Assembly (NCBI RefSeq): GCF_001278075.1
Contig: NZ_CP011340.1
Span: 3,720,001 to 3,784,000, forward strand
Direction: 5' to 3'
Length of the DNA stretch: 64,000 bases
Origin: Streptomyces pristinaespiralis
GTDB lineage: Bacteria > Actinomycetota > Actinomycetes > Streptomycetales > Streptomycetaceae
Made by a program: the position numbers and the translations under genes
The notes under the pieces: generated by a model
Database searches by the model: none
What the model saw: the letters and a program-made list of their open reading frames with translations, nothing else
Told to the model about the DNA's origin: nothing
Shown here: positions 36,820-45,268 of the stretch, one piece after another
Layout: the number at the start of each line of letters is the position of its first letter
How positions within the stretch are numbered: position 1 is the first letter of the stretch

Positions 36820-38046
36820 ATGAGCGCTGCAACCCCTCCCACCGAGCGCCGGGTCTCCGCGCGCATCGGCGCGATCTCCGAGTCCGCGACCCTCGCCGTC
36901 GACGCCAAGGCCAAGGCCCTCAAGGCCGCCGGGCGTCCGGTGATCGGCTTCGGCGCCGGTGAGCCCGACTTCCCGACCCCCGACTACATCGTCGAAGCCG
37001 CCGTCGAGGCCTGCCGCAACCCGAAGTACCACCGCTACACGCCGGCCGGCGGTCTGCCGGAGCTGAAGAAGGCCATCGCGGAGAAGACGCTGCGCGACTC
37101 CGGGTACGAGGTGGACCCCGCCCAGATCCTGGTGACCAACGGCGGCAAGCAGGCGATCTACGAGGCGTTCGCCGCGATCCTCGACCCGGGCGACGAGGTC
37201 ATCGTCCCGGCGCCGTACTGGACCACGTACCCCGAGTCGATCCGTCTCGCGGGCGGCGTCCCCGTCGATGTCGTGGCCGACGAGACCACCGGTTACCGCG
37301 TCTCCGTGGAGCAGCTGGAGGCCGCGCGTACGGAGAAGACCAAGGTCGTCCTCTTCGTGTCGCCGTCCAACCCGACCGGCGCCGTCTACAGCGAGGCCGA
37401 CGCGCGCGCGATCGGCGAGTGGGCCGCGGAGCACGGCCTGTGGGTGCTCACCGACGAGATCTACGAGCACCTGGTCTACGGCGACGCGACGTTCACCTCG
37501 CTGCCCGCCCTCGTCCCGGCGCTGCGTGAGAAGTGCATCGTCGTGAACGGTGTCGCGAAGACGTACGCCATGACGGGCTGGCGCGTGGGGTGGATCGTGG
37601 GCCCGAAGGACGTCGTGAAGGCGGCCACCAACCTGCAGTCGCACGCGACGTCGAACGTCTCCAACGTGGCGCAGATCGCCGCCCTGGCCGCCGTCTCCGG
37701 CGACCTGGACGCCGTCGCGAAGATGCGTGAGGCCTTCGACCGCCGCCGGCAGACGATCGTGCGGATGCTCAACGAGATCGACGGTGTGGTCTGCCCGACC
37801 CCCGAGGGCGCGTTCTACGCCTACCCGTCGGTGAAGGGCCTTCTGGGCAAGGAGATCCGGGGCCGTCGTCCCCAGTCCTCCGTGGAGCTCGCGGCCCTCA
37901 TCCTCGACGAGGTCGAGGTGGCGGTCGTCCCGGGCGAGGCCTTCGGCACGCCCGGCTACCTGCGCCTTTCCTACGCGCTGGGCGACGAGGACCTGGCCGA
38001 GGGTGTCTCCCGGATCCAGAAGCTGCTGGCCGAGGCCCGCGACTGA
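36820..38046 (+). CDS. aspC: Aspartate aminotransferase (class I, PLP)
   Basis: This enzyme exchanges amino groups between aspartate and 2-oxoglutarate using pyridoxal phosphate. The 408-residue protein starts [20 protein letters not shown] and has the SPSNPTG motif (181-187), [11 protein letters not shown] (212-222) and the PLP lysine K247 in [13 protein letters not shown]. The ATG at 36820 is preferred. ATG 36811 is in frame three codons upstream and cannot be excluded. The gene stands alone with its own terminator. Confidence 0.93.
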   Translation: MSAATPPTERRVSARIGAISESATLAVDAKAKALKAAGRPVIGFGAGEPDFPTPDYIVEAAVEACRNPKYHRYTPAGGLPELKKAIAEKTLRDSGYEVDPAQILVTNGGKQAIYEAFAAILDPGDEVIVPAPYWTTYPESIRLAGGVPVDVVADETTGYRVSVEQLEAARTEKTKVVLFVSPSNPTGAVYSEADARAIGEWAAEHGLWVLTDEIYEHLVYGDATFTSLPALVPALREKCIVVNGVAKTYAMTGWRVGWIVGPKDVVKAATNLQSHATSNVSNVAQIAALAAVSGDLDAVAKMREAFDRRRQTIVRMLNEIDGVVCPTPEGAFYAYPSVKGLLGKEIRGRRPQSSVELAALILDEVEVAVVPGEAFGTPGYLRLSYALGDEDLAEGVSRIQKLLAEARD

Positions 38047-38063
38047 TCCCCTGCCTCGCGTGA

Positions 38064-38091
38064 CGGGCCCCCGGCTTCGGCCGGGGGCCCG
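38064..38091 (+). terminator. aspC terminator
   Basis: A perfect 12-bp GC-rich stem (38064-38075 with 38080-38091) closed by a TTCG tetraloop is followed by TTTCTGTGTT. It lies 17 bases past the stop. Confidence 0.9.
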
Positions 38092-38165
38092 TTTCTGTGT
38101 TCGGGCAAGAACCCGATCGGGGAAAGGGGCTGCCCCATTCCGGTCGTCTTTGGCAGGATCACTCA

Positions 38166-39194
38166 ATGGAGCGCGAACGAGACGTCAGCCTGCTGCCGAA
38201 AGCCCATCTGCACCTGCACTTCACCGGGTCGATGCGGCCCACCACCCTTCTGGAGCTCGCCGACAAGCACGGCGTGCACCTGCCGGAGGCGCTGACCGGG
38301 GGCGAGCCGCCGAAGCTGCGCGCCACGGACGAGCGCGGGTGGTTCCGCTTCCAGCGGCTGTACGACATGGCCCGCTCCTGCCTGCGCGACCCCGAGGACA
38401 TCCAGCGGCTGGTGCGCGAGGCCGCGGAGGAGGACATCAGGGACGGCTCGGGCTGGCTGGAGATCCAGGTCGACCCGACCTCGTACGCGCCGCGGCTCGG
38501 CGGTCTGATCCCGGCGCTGGAGATCATCCTGGACGCCGTGGACACGGCGTCCAGGGAGACCGGGCTCGGGATGCGCGTGCTCGTGGCGGCGAACCGGATG
38601 AAGCATCCGCTGGACGCCCGTACGCTCGCCCGGCTGGCGGTGCGCTACGCGGACCGGGGCATCGTCGGATTCGGGCTCTCCAACGACGAACGCCGGGGCA
38701 TGGCGCGGGACTTCGACCGCGCCTTCGCCATCGCCCGCGAGGGCGGGCTGCTGGCGGCTCCGCACGGCGGCGAGCTGACCGGACCCGCGTCCGTACGGGA
38801 CTGCCTCGACGACCTGCGCGCCTCGCGAATCGGCCACGGTGTGCGGGCGGCGGAGGACCCCAGGCTGCTGCGCAAACTCGCGGAGAAGGGCGTGACCTGC
38901 GAGGTCTGCCCGGCCTCCAACGTGGCGCTCGGCGTCTACGAGAAGCCGGGGGACGTGCCGCTGCGGACGCTCTTCGACGCCGGGGTCCCGATGGCGCTCG
39001 GCGCGGACGATCCGTTGCTGTTCGGCTCCCGGCTGGCGGCACAGTACGAACTGGCCCGCCGCCACCACGCCTTCACGGACCAGGAGCTCGCGGAACTGGC
39101 CCGCCAGTCGGTCCGGGCCTCGGCGGCGCCGGAGGACACCCGGCGGAAGCTGCTCTCGGGCATCGACGACTGGCTGGCGTCGCCGCCGGCGTGA
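38166..39194 (+). CDS. Adenosine-deaminase family protein
   Basis: This family deaminates adenosine or related purines with one zinc ion. The 342-residue protein has the HxH zinc pair (H16/H18 in KAHLHLHFTGSM), a later histidine in AAPHGGE, the catalytic-region HGVR segment and the ALGADDP ending that supplies the metal-binding Asp. The residue following the HxH leucine position, usually Asp (LDG) in true adenosine deaminases, is Thr (FTG). The usual SLNTDDP is ALGADDP. The substrate may therefore differ from adenosine. The ATG at 38166 is chosen because AGGA lies eight bases upstream. Confidence 0.8.
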   Translation: MERERDVSLLPKAHLHLHFTGSMRPTTLLELADKHGVHLPEALTGGEPPKLRATDERGWFRFQRLYDMARSCLRDPEDIQRLVREAAEEDIRDGSGWLEIQVDPTSYAPRLGGLIPALEIILDAVDTASRETGLGMRVLVAANRMKHPLDARTLARLAVRYADRGIVGFGLSNDERRGMARDFDRAFAIAREGGLLAAPHGGELTGPASVRDCLDDLRASRIGHGVRAAEDPRLLRKLAEKGVTCEVCPASNVALGVYEKPGDVPLRTLFDAGVPMALGADDPLLFGSRLAAQYELARRHHAFTDQELAELARQSVRASAAPEDTRRKLLSGIDDWLASPPA

Positions 39195-39310
39195 GCCGGG
39201 ACGCGGGCGGGGGCCTGCGACGCCGGCCCGAGAGGCGTTGGATGCGGGGCCTTCGCAGGTCGCGGGGCCTCACGTGGCCTGGACGCGCCGTGGGCCGGGC
39301 CGGGACCTGT

Positions 39311-39412
39311 GCCGGACCGGGACGCGCCGCAGGCCGCCGAGGCCCGCTGCTCCGAGGCGCCGCAGTCCGAGGTCTGCGCCGGGCCGGGACGCGCCGCAGG
39401 CCGCCGAGGCCC
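39311..39412. repeat. 35-bp direct repeat, two copies, in the 306-base add-tetR gap
   Basis: Copies at 39311-39345 and 39378-39412 are identical except for one base, with a period of 67. A third partial resemblance lies just upstream (39280-39305). The rest of the gap 39195-39500 is GC-rich with no gene that I can support. Confidence 0.75.
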
Positions 39413-39500
39413 CGCCGGTCGAGGCGCGGCGCCCGGCGCCTGGCGCCCGTCGTACGCGCGGAGCGACGCCGGGCGGTTGCGCGGTCGGGCGTGACACCGC

Positions 39501-40115
39501 TCAGTGGGGGGCGCCGGGGGTGCCGAGGCCTCGCAGCAGCGTGCGTGCGAGGCCCGCCGCGAATTCGTCGAGCGGCTGCGGCGGCCGCCCGCCGGCCGTC
39601 ATGTCGTAGGCGAAGGCGCGCTGCGCGCAGGCGCCCAGAAGCAGGGACGCGGCGGCGTAGGTGTCGGCGTCGGGGCCGATGCGGCCGGCCGTCCGTTCCG
39701 CGCGCAGATACGCGTCGAGGCCCTCGATCGGCTTGTGCGGCCCGGTTCCCATCTCGCGCATGGCCTCTTCGTGCCGGCGCTTCAGGCGCGGCTCGGCGTA
39801 CAGCGACGCGGCCATGGGGAAGGACTTCTCGTAGAAGAGGGCGGCCTGGCGGGCGATCTCGGTGAGGTTCTCCTCGACGCTCGCGCCGCCCGGATCCGCG
39901 GCCAGCTCGGCCAGCAGCGGGCCCAGCTTCGGCAGCCGCTCCTGGAGCACGGTCACGAACAGTTCCTCCTTGCCGGTGAAGTGCTTGTAGAGCGCCGCCT
40001 CCGAGCAGCCCGCCGCCTTGGCGATCTCCTTCGTGGTGGTGCGGGCGAGGCCGATGGAGAGCATCAGGTCTCGCGCCGCGTCGATGATGCGGACGCGGGT
40101 GGGCTTCTGGTCCAT
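39501..40115 (-). CDS. TetR-family regulator, divergent from NAD(P)-binding gene
   Basis: The 204-residue protein has an N-terminal helix-turn-helix (RIIDAARDLMLSIGLARTTTKEIAKAAGCSEAALYKHF, read across residues 9-46) and a variable ligand-binding C-terminal domain. The ATG at 40115 (MDQKPTRVRI) is chosen; readings further upstream run through the operators. It is divergently arranged with the gene at 40204, and two inverted repeats lie between them, so it probably represses both itself and that gene. Confidence 0.9.
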   Translation of the reverse strand: MDQKPTRVRIIDAARDLMLSIGLARTTTKEIAKAAGCSEAALYKHFTGKEELFVTVLQERLPKLGPLLAELAADPGGASVEENLTEIARQAALFYEKSFPMAASLYAEPRLKRRHEEAMREMGTGPHKPIEGLDAYLRAERTAGRIGPDADTYAAASLLLGACAQRAFAYDMTAGGRPPQPLDEFAAGLARTLLRGLGTPGAPH

Positions 40116-40138
40116 GCGCGCTCCATACCGGGCTTGAC

Positions 40139-40185
40139 GGGTGGGTGAGTACACACCCACCCTAGGGGTGAGTGAACACTTACCC
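40139..40185. promoter_or_regulatory. Two candidate TetR operators
   Basis: The first inverted repeat is GGGTGGGT (40139-40146) with ACCCACCC (40155-40162). The second is GGGTGAGTG (40166-40174) with CACTTACCC (40177-40185), with one mismatch. Both share the GGGTGAGT and ACCC half-sites and fill the gap between the divergent genes. Confidence 0.65.
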
Positions 40186-40203
40186 ACCCGAGGAGGGTGT
40201 GCC

Positions 40204-40836
40204 ATGAAGCTCACAGTGTTCGGCGCGACCGGCGGCATCGGCGGGCAGATCGTCAGGCAGGCGCTGGCCGCCGGCCATCACGTGACGGCCGTGGTCCGCG
40301 ATCCGGCACGTTTCACGGTGACCGGGCAGCGACTGGAGGTGGTCGGCTCCCGCCTGGACGACCCGCAGGCCCTGCGCGAAGCCGTGGCGGGGCGGGACGC
40401 GGTGCTCTCCGGTCTCGGCCCCCGCAGAAGGTCCGACGCCGGCGTCGCCGCCCGCCTGACCCGCTCGGTGCTGACCGCGATGGAGGCCGAGGGCACGCGC
40501 CGGCTGCTGGTCGTCAGCGCGGCGCCGCTCGGCACCGCGCCGGAGCGGGAGCCGCTGCGCGACCGCGCGATGTTGTCGGTCGTGGGGGCGGTGCTGAAGC
40601 CCGTCTACGACGACCTGCGGGTCATGGAGCGCGAGCTCGCGGACAGCGCGGCCGACTGGACCGCCGTGCGGCCGCCGAAGCTGCTCGACAAGCCGCTGAC
40701 CGGCCGGTACCGCGTCGCGGTCGGCGGCAATCCGCGCAGCGCCAGGGTGATCGGCCGGGCGGACGTGGCGCACGCGATGCTCGCGATGACCGACGACCCC
40801 GCCACGATCCGGCAGGGCGTCGGCGTCGCGTACTAG
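40204..40836 (+). CDS. NAD(P)-binding (NmrA/SDR-like) protein
   Basis: The 210-residue protein starts MKLTVFGATGGIGGQIVRQA, a classic GxxGxxG dinucleotide-binding loop of atypical short-chain dehydrogenases. It then has DAVLSGLG and RLLVVSAAPLG strands. It resembles NAD(P)H-binding redox-sensor or flavin-reductase-like proteins often controlled by a divergent TetR regulator. No catalytic Tyr-Lys pair is obvious, and the substrate is unknown. AGGAGG lies ten bases upstream of the ATG. Confidence 0.85.
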   Translation: MKLTVFGATGGIGGQIVRQALAAGHHVTAVVRDPARFTVTGQRLEVVGSRLDDPQALREAVAGRDAVLSGLGPRRRSDAGVAARLTRSVLTAMEAEGTRRLLVVSAAPLGTAPEREPLRDRAMLSVVGAVLKPVYDDLRVMERELADSAADWTAVRPPKLLDKPLTGRYRVAVGGNPRSARVIGRADVAHAMLAMTDDPATIRQGVGVAY

Positions 40837-40894
40837 GTCTTGAGCTGCTAGGTCCTGAGCTGGCAGGCCCTGAGCTTTCGGGGCCTGACCGCTC
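40835..40894. repeat. 15-bp tandem repeat in the NAD(P)-binding/murB gap
   Basis: Four units of 15 bases (40835, 40850, 40865, 40880) share the AGG(T/C)C(C/T)TGAGCT core, with the last copy most diverged. The third and fourth units also form a hairpin (AGGCCC/GGGCCT) that could terminate the two converging genes. Confidence 0.6.
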
Positions 40895-40915
40895 GGATCA
40901 TGGGCAGCCGGAGGC

Positions 40916-41992
40916 TCAGAGGCTGACGCCGACCGTCACCGGCTCGTTGACCAGCGTCACACCGAACGCGTCGCGCACGCCGTCCACCACCTCGCGGGCC
41001 AGGGCCAGCAGGTCCTCCGTCGTGGCCTGGCCGCGGTTGGTGAGGGCCAGCGTGTGCTTGGTGGAGATGCGGGCGGGCCCGGAGCCGTAGCCCTTGGTGA
41101 AGCCGGCCTTGTCGATCAGCCAGGCGGCCGAGGTCTTGGTGTGCCCGTCACCCGCGGGGTAGGCGGGCGGGGCGACGCCGTCGCCGAGCCGGTCGCGCAC
41201 GCGGGCCAGGAAGGTCTCGTACTCGGCGGCGGTGAGAATCGGGTTGGTGAAGAAGGAGCCGGCGGACCAGGTGTCGTGGTCGTCGGCGTCGAGGACCATG
41301 CCCTTGCCCGCGCGCAGGGCGAGCACGGTCTCGCGGGCGGCGGCGGCCGGGACCCGGTCGCCCACCTCGATGCCGAGGGCACGGGCGGTCTCCGCGTACT
41401 TCACGGGCGCGGAAAGGCCGTCGGCGTCCTCGAGCTCGAAGCGGACGCGCAGCACGACATAGCGGTCGGGTTCCTGCTTGAAGCGGCTGTTGCGGTAGGA
41501 GAAACCGCAGGCGGCGTTCGGGAGGACCACGGTCTCGCCGCTGCGACGGTCGTACGCGACGACCTCCGTGATCGTCGTGGAGACCTCCTGACCGTAGGCG
41601 CCGACGTTCTGGATCGGGGTGGCGCCCGCGGAGCCGGGGATGCCGGCCAGGCACTCGATGCCGCCGAGCCCGGCCTCGACGGTGCGGGCGACGGCGTCGG
41701 TCCAGGTCTCCCCCGCGGCCAGCTCCAGGCGTGTCCCGTCGAGGGCGAAGCCGCTGGTCGCGATGCGCAGTGCGGTGCCGTCGAAGCCCTTGTCGCCGAT
41801 GACCAGGTTGCTGCCACCGCCGATGATCAGCAGCGGCGTGCCGGACGCGTCCGCCTCGCGCACGGTGGCGACCACCTCGTCGTCGGTGGTGGCGGCCACG
41901 AGACGGGTCGCGGGGCCGCCGAGCCGGAAGGTGGTCAGGGGGGCGAGGGGGGCATCGTGAAGTTCCTGCACGGGGACAAGAGTACGGTCCAT
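40916..41992 (-). CDS. murB: UDP-N-acetylenolpyruvoylglucosamine reductase
   Basis: MurB reduces the enolpyruvyl group of UDP-GlcNAc-enolpyruvate to form UDP-MurNAc for peptidoglycan. The 358-residue flavoprotein has GGGSNLVIGDKGF and IPGSAGATPIQNVGAYG FAD-binding motifs, YRNSRFK, the SAGSFFTNP serine motif and the C-terminal NEPVTVG glutamate. The ATG at 41992 gives MDRTLVPVQELHDAPLAPLT. The same frame stays open far upstream, but that part is antisense-like noise within the exporter gene. Confidence 0.95.
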   Translation of the reverse strand: MDRTLVPVQELHDAPLAPLTTFRLGGPATRLVAATTDDEVVATVREADASGTPLLIIGGGSNLVIGDKGFDGTALRIATSGFALDGTRLELAAGETWTDAVARTVEAGLGGIECLAGIPGSAGATPIQNVGAYGQEVSTTITEVVAYDRRSGETVVLPNAACGFSYRNSRFKQEPDRYVVLRVRFELEDADGLSAPVKYAETARALGIEVGDRVPAAAARETVLALRAGKGMVLDADDHDTWSAGSFFTNPILTAAEYETFLARVRDRLGDGVAPPAYPAGDGHTKTSAAWLIDKAGFTKGYGSGPARISTKHTLALTNRGQATTEDLLALAREVVDGVRDAFGVTLVNEPVTVGVSL

Positions 41993-42039
41993 GACCCCCG
42001 TGTTCCGGCGGGGCCACGGACCGTACGGGTACGCCGGGG

Positions 42040-43494
42040 TCAGACCGCGACGGGTGTGCGGTCGCTCTCCGCGGCCGCGGCCGGGGATCCGGACAGGGTG
42101 CCGTCCGGCCTCGTCCGCCCGCCGGGTATCAGCAGGGCCACCAGGGCGGCGGCGGCCAGGGCCCCGGCGCCGATCCACACCGCGGGGACCGTGCCGTCCG
42201 AGAAGGCCTGCGGCGACTCGTAGCCGCCCTGAGCGGCGAAGACCGCGCCGAGCACGGCGATCCCGAGCGCTCCGCCGACCTCGCGGAGGGCGTTGTTCGC
42301 CCCTGAGGCGATGCCCTGCTCCGAGGGGCGGACGCTGGACATGACCACGCTGGCGGCGGGCGCGAAGTAGAGAGCCATGCCGATACCGCTGATGACGAGT
42401 GCGGGCAGCTGGGCCGTGTACGAGACGCCGGGCTCGAGCACCATCGCGAAGAGCGCGAGACCGAGTGCCTGGAGCGCCAGGCCGGCGGTGACGACCGGGC
42501 GTCCGCCGATCCGGTCGGACAGCAGACCCGCGACGGGTGCGACGAGCAACGACATGCCGGTCCAGGGCAGCATCCTCAGCCCGGCCTCGGTGGGCGAGTA
42601 GCCGGCCACACCCTGCAGGAACTGGCTGAGCAGGAAGATCGAGCCGAACATGCCGAGGAACATCAGCAGGCTCGCGACGTTGATCCCGAAGAAGGCGCGG
42701 CTGCGGAAGAGACGCATGGGCAGCATGGGCTTCTTCGCGACGGAGCTGTACCGGGCGAAGGCGACCAGGAGCACGGCGCCCGCGATCAGGCAGAACAGGA
42801 TCCGAGGGCTGGTCCAGCCGTCGGCGTTGCCGTTGACCAGCGCGTAGACGATGCCGAAGAGGCCTCCGCTGACCAGCAGGGTGCCGGGGACGTCGAGCCG
42901 GGCGTCCGGGGCGTGGGACTCCTGCAGGCGCAGGCGGGCGAGGGGCAGGAGGAGCAGTCCGATCGGGACGTTCAGCCAGAAGATCCACTGCCACGAGATG
43001 TGTTCGGTCAGAGAGCCGCCGATCAGTGGGCCGGTGGCGACGGCCACGCCGGTCACGGCGCTGAAGAGGCCCAGCATCGCGCCGCGGCGGGCGGCCGGGA
43101 CGGCCGCGGTGAGCAGGGTCAGCGTGAGCGGCATCATGATCGCCGCGCCGACGCCCTGGACGGCCCGGGCGGCGATGAGCGCGTCGATGCCGGACGCGAG
43201 CGCGGCCGCGGCGGACGCACCGGTGAAGATCGTCAGGCCGGTGATGAACAGCCGGCGGCGGCCGAAGCGGTCCCCCAGAGCCGCACCGAACATCAGCAGG
43301 ACCGCGAAGGTGAGCGTGTAGGCGCTCACCGTCCACTCAAGGTCTTCCAGACCGCCGCCCAGGTCCTCCCGGATGGAGGGAAGGGCGGTGGTGACTACGA
43401 GGTTGTCGAGGGCCGCCATGAAACCGGCGACGCTGGTGATGACGAGTGCCCAGATGGCGCCGGAGCGCCGCGCGGGCTGCTGGTTCTGGTTCAC
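42040..43494 (-). CDS. DHA2-type MFS drug exporter
   Basis: The 484-residue membrane protein belongs to the 14-span EmrB/QacA group that exports drugs by proton antiport. It has AALDNLVVTTALPSI with the acidic Asp in the first span and LGDRFGRRRLFI (motif A) in loop 2-3. It also has GPLIGGSLTEHISWQWIFWL (motif C region) and later repeated spans. The GTG at 43494 has GGGGGAG just upstream. The preceding tetR gene at 43579-44139 is on the same strand, and both share promoter-operator elements, so the exporter is probably its target. Confidence 0.92.
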   Translation of the reverse strand: MNQNQQPARRSGAIWALVITSVAGFMAALDNLVVTTALPSIREDLGGGLEDLEWTVSAYTLTFAVLLMFGAALGDRFGRRRLFITGLTIFTGASAAAALASGIDALIAARAVQGVGAAIMMPLTLTLLTAAVPAARRGAMLGLFSAVTGVAVATGPLIGGSLTEHISWQWIFWLNVPIGLLLLPLARLRLQESHAPDARLDVPGTLLVSGGLFGIVYALVNGNADGWTSPRILFCLIAGAVLLVAFARYSSVAKKPMLPMRLFRSRAFFGINVASLLMFLGMFGSIFLLSQFLQGVAGYSPTEAGLRMLPWTGMSLLVAPVAGLLSDRIGGRPVVTAGLALQALGLALFAMVLEPGVSYTAQLPALVISGIGMALYFAPAASVVMSSVRPSEQGIASGANNALREVGGALGIAVLGAVFAAQGGYESPQAFSDGTVPAVWIGAGALAAAALVALLIPGGRTRPDGTLSGSPAAAAESDRTPVAV

Positions 43495-43510
43495 TGCTCC
43501 CCCCAGAGGA

Positions 43511-43541
43511 TTAGTTATTGATGACTAACTTTCGTGGGCAA
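43511..43541 (-). promoter_or_regulatory. Exporter promoter with operator
   Basis: On the minus strand TTGCCC (43536-43541) and TAACTA (43512-43517) are 18 bases apart. The imperfect inverted repeat TTAGTTATT/GATGACTAA (43511-43528) covers the -10, and its TTAGTTATTG half-site resembles the one upstream of the tetR gene. Confidence 0.6.
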
Positions 43542-43578
43542 GACTGTGCACGGACCACCTGCGGGACGCGGAGCCGGC

Positions 43579-44139
43579 TCACTCCTGGACCGGCCGGGCG
43601 ACGGGATAGAAGCCGGACCAGATGCGGTGCTCGGCGGGGAAGCCCATCGAGACGAGGACGTTGACGAGCATCCCGTAGGCCAGGAAGGTCGTGGTCTCGT
43701 TCACGTCGGCACCGAGGTGCAGATGGACGGTCTCCCACAGTTCCACCCAGTCGGCCCGCACCTGCTCGCCGAAGGCGTGGTCGCCCGCCGCCTCCGCGGC
43801 CGCCACCGCGACGTACATCTGCAGCTGCATCAGCAGCTTCTCGGGGTCGTCCGCGATGAGGCGCTGGTACGCGGCGGCCATCGCACCGAGGGCCTCCTCG
43901 CCCTCGAGCCCCTCGGCGGCCGCACTGAAGACACGCCGGGTGTCCGCGAGACACCGGGAGGACGCGGCAAGGAAGATGGCCTGCTTGTTCGGGAAGAGGC
44001 GGAAGAGGTACGGCTGGGAGACGCCGACGCGCTTGGCGATGGCGTCCGTCGAGGTGCCGTTGTACCCGGCGCGGGAGAACTCGGTGATCGCGGCACGGAT
44101 CACGCTCTCGCGTCGCTCTTCTGCACTCATCCTGACCAT
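43579..44139 (-). CDS. TetR-family regulator of the exporter
   Basis: The 186-residue protein begins MVRMSAEERRESVIRAAITE, with the helix-turn-helix TSTDAIAKRVGVSQPYLFRL near residues 29-48 and a C-terminal domain typical of multidrug-sensing TetR proteins. The exporter gene follows after 84 bases. The ATG at 44139 lies six bases after a -10 element, so the mRNA is likely leaderless; an in-frame ATG three codons later is less likely. Confidence 0.9.
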   Translation of the reverse strand: MVRMSAEERRESVIRAAITEFSRAGYNGTSTDAIAKRVGVSQPYLFRLFPNKQAIFLAASSRCLADTRRVFSAAAEGLEGEEALGAMAAAYQRLIADDPEKLLMQLQMYVAVAAAEAAGDHAFGEQVRADWVELWETVHLHLGADVNETTTFLAYGMLVNVLVSMGFPAEHRIWSGFYPVARPVQE

Positions 44140-44141
44140 GC

Positions 44142-44175
44142 GACTAAGTTATTGGCCAATCACTAACTTAGTCAA
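44142..44175 (-). promoter_or_regulatory. tetR promoter inside a 32-base inverted repeat
   Basis: GACTAAGTTA (44142-44151) and TAACTTAGTC (44164-44173) are perfect 10-base arms around a 12-base spacer. The promoter TTGACT (44170-44175), 18 bases, TAACTT (44146-44151) is contained within it. Regulator binding would block polymerase directly. Confidence 0.75.
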
Positions 44176-44214
44176 GGGGGGGAACCGCGGACTCCTGCCG
44201 GGAGGGGTGCACGC

Positions 44215-44250
44215 GTAAGGGGCACCTCTCCTTGGAGGGACGCCCCTTAC
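44215..44250 (-). terminator. hadB terminator
   Basis: Nine-base arms GTAAGGGGC (44215-44223) and GCCCCTTAC (44242-44250), with further inner pairs, lie 24 bases beyond the stop of the dehydratase operon. Confidence 0.75.
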
Positions 44251-44273
44251 ATCGCTTGCGCCCTGCGGGTGCC

Positions 44274-44702
44274 TCAGGCGAGCTGCACGACCGCGCGGGA
44301 CATGCCCAGCACCTTCTGGCCCTCACTGACCGCGACCAGGTCCACGCGGACCCGGTTGTCGTCCAGCTTCGCCGCGACCTTGGCGCTGACCTCGATCAGC
44401 GCGCCCTTGTCGTCGTTCGGGACGACGACGGGCTTGGTGAAGCGCACGCCGTACTCGACGACGGCGCCCGGGTCGCCCACCCAGTCGGTCACGACCCGGA
44501 CGGCCTCGGCCATGGTGAACATGCCGTGCGCGATCACGTCCGGCAACCCGACCTCTGTGGCGAACTTCTCGTTCCAGTGGATCGGGTTGAAGTCGCCGGA
44601 CGCTCCCGCGTACCGCACCAGCGTGGCGCGCGTCACGGGAAAGCTCTGCGCCGGCAGTTCGGTGCCGGCCTCGACGTCCGCGTAAGAGATCTTCGCTGCC
44701 AT
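44274..44702 (-). CDS. MaoC-fold dehydratase, HadB-like
   Basis: The 142-residue hot-dog-fold protein contains the hydratase motif with catalytic Asp and His (GASGDFNPIHWNEKFATEVG), as in the catalytic HadB subunit of mycobacterial hydroxyacyl-ACP dehydratase. The ATG at 44702 overlaps the previous stop by one base. In this lineage, which appears to lack FabA/FabZ-type enzymes in this neighbourhood, the pair may supply the dehydratase step of type II fatty-acid synthesis; that is inference. Confidence 0.85.
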   Translation of the reverse strand: MAAKISYADVEAGTELPAQSFPVTRATLVRYAGASGDFNPIHWNEKFATEVGLPDVIAHGMFTMAEAVRVVTDWVGDPGAVVEYGVRFTKPVVVPNDDKGALIEVSAKVAAKLDDNRVRVDLVAVSEGQKVLGMSRAVVQLA

Positions 44703-45154
44703 CACGCCTCCTCGGCGGCGCGGGCCACCAGCTTCGTCCATGCGGTCACGACCAGTTCGCCGCTCTCGTCGTGCACGTCACCGCGCACGTCCAGGATGTC
44801 GTTGCCGGCGAGGGACTTGATGGCCTCGATCGTCGAGGTGACCGAGAGCCTGTCGCCCGCGCGCAGCGGCCGTACGTACGCGAACCGCTGCTCGCGGTGC
44901 ACCACGCGGCTGTAGTCCAGCCCCAACTGCGGGTCCTGGGTGACCTGCTCTGCGGCCTTGAAGGTGATCGTGAAAGCGAACGTCGGCGGAGCGATCACAT
45001 CGGAGTGGCCGAGCGCGCGGGCGGCCTCACGGTCGGTGTAGGCGGGATTCTCGTCCCCCACCGCGGCGGCGAACTCCCGGATCTTCTCCCGGCCCACCTC
45101 GTACGGCGCGGTGGGCGGATACGTCCGCCCCACGAACGACTGGTCGAGCGCCAT
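44702..45154 (-). CDS. MaoC-like N-terminal dehydratase subunit, HadA-like (UPF0336)
   Basis: The 150-residue protein (MALDQSFVGRTYPPTAPYEV) belongs to the UPF0336/HadA group. At the place where HadB has Asp and His it reads AVGDENPAYTDREAA, lacking the His, so it is probably the non-catalytic substrate-holding half of a heterodimer with the next gene. AGGAGG lies ahead of the ATG at 45154. It directly follows rpmG, as hadA does in mycobacteria. Confidence 0.85.
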   Translation of the reverse strand: MALDQSFVGRTYPPTAPYEVGREKIREFAAAVGDENPAYTDREAARALGHSDVIAPPTFAFTITFKAAEQVTQDPQLGLDYSRVVHREQRFAYVRPLRAGDRLSVTSTIEAIKSLAGNDILDVRGDVHDESGELVVTAWTKLVARAAEEA

Positions 45155-45225
45155 GGACTGGTCCCTCCTGATATTGATCACAACTGAATGCCGGCCGCCT
45201 GTGAACGGCGGTACGGCAAACGACA

Positions 45226-45254
45226 CGAGGCCGCCCCCAAAGGGGACGGCCTCG
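45226..45254 (-). terminator. rpmG terminator
   Basis: Arms CGAGGCCG (45226-45233) and CGGCCTCG (45247-45254) plus an inner CCCC/GGGG stem form a strong hairpin 14 bases past rpmG. It separates rpmG from the dehydratase genes, at least partly. Confidence 0.8.
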
Positions 45255-45268
45255 TATACGAGCCTTAT

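Noticed and set aside
40916..43336. 806-codon frame apparently fusing murB to an upstream domain
   Set aside because: Only the last 358 codons are MurB. The upstream part overlaps the exporter gene on the same strand in another frame and looks like no protein family.
44142..44175. 32-base inverted repeat considered as an insertion-sequence end
   Set aside because: No transposase or target duplication is nearby, and the repeat coincides with a promoter and a divergent-type operator.
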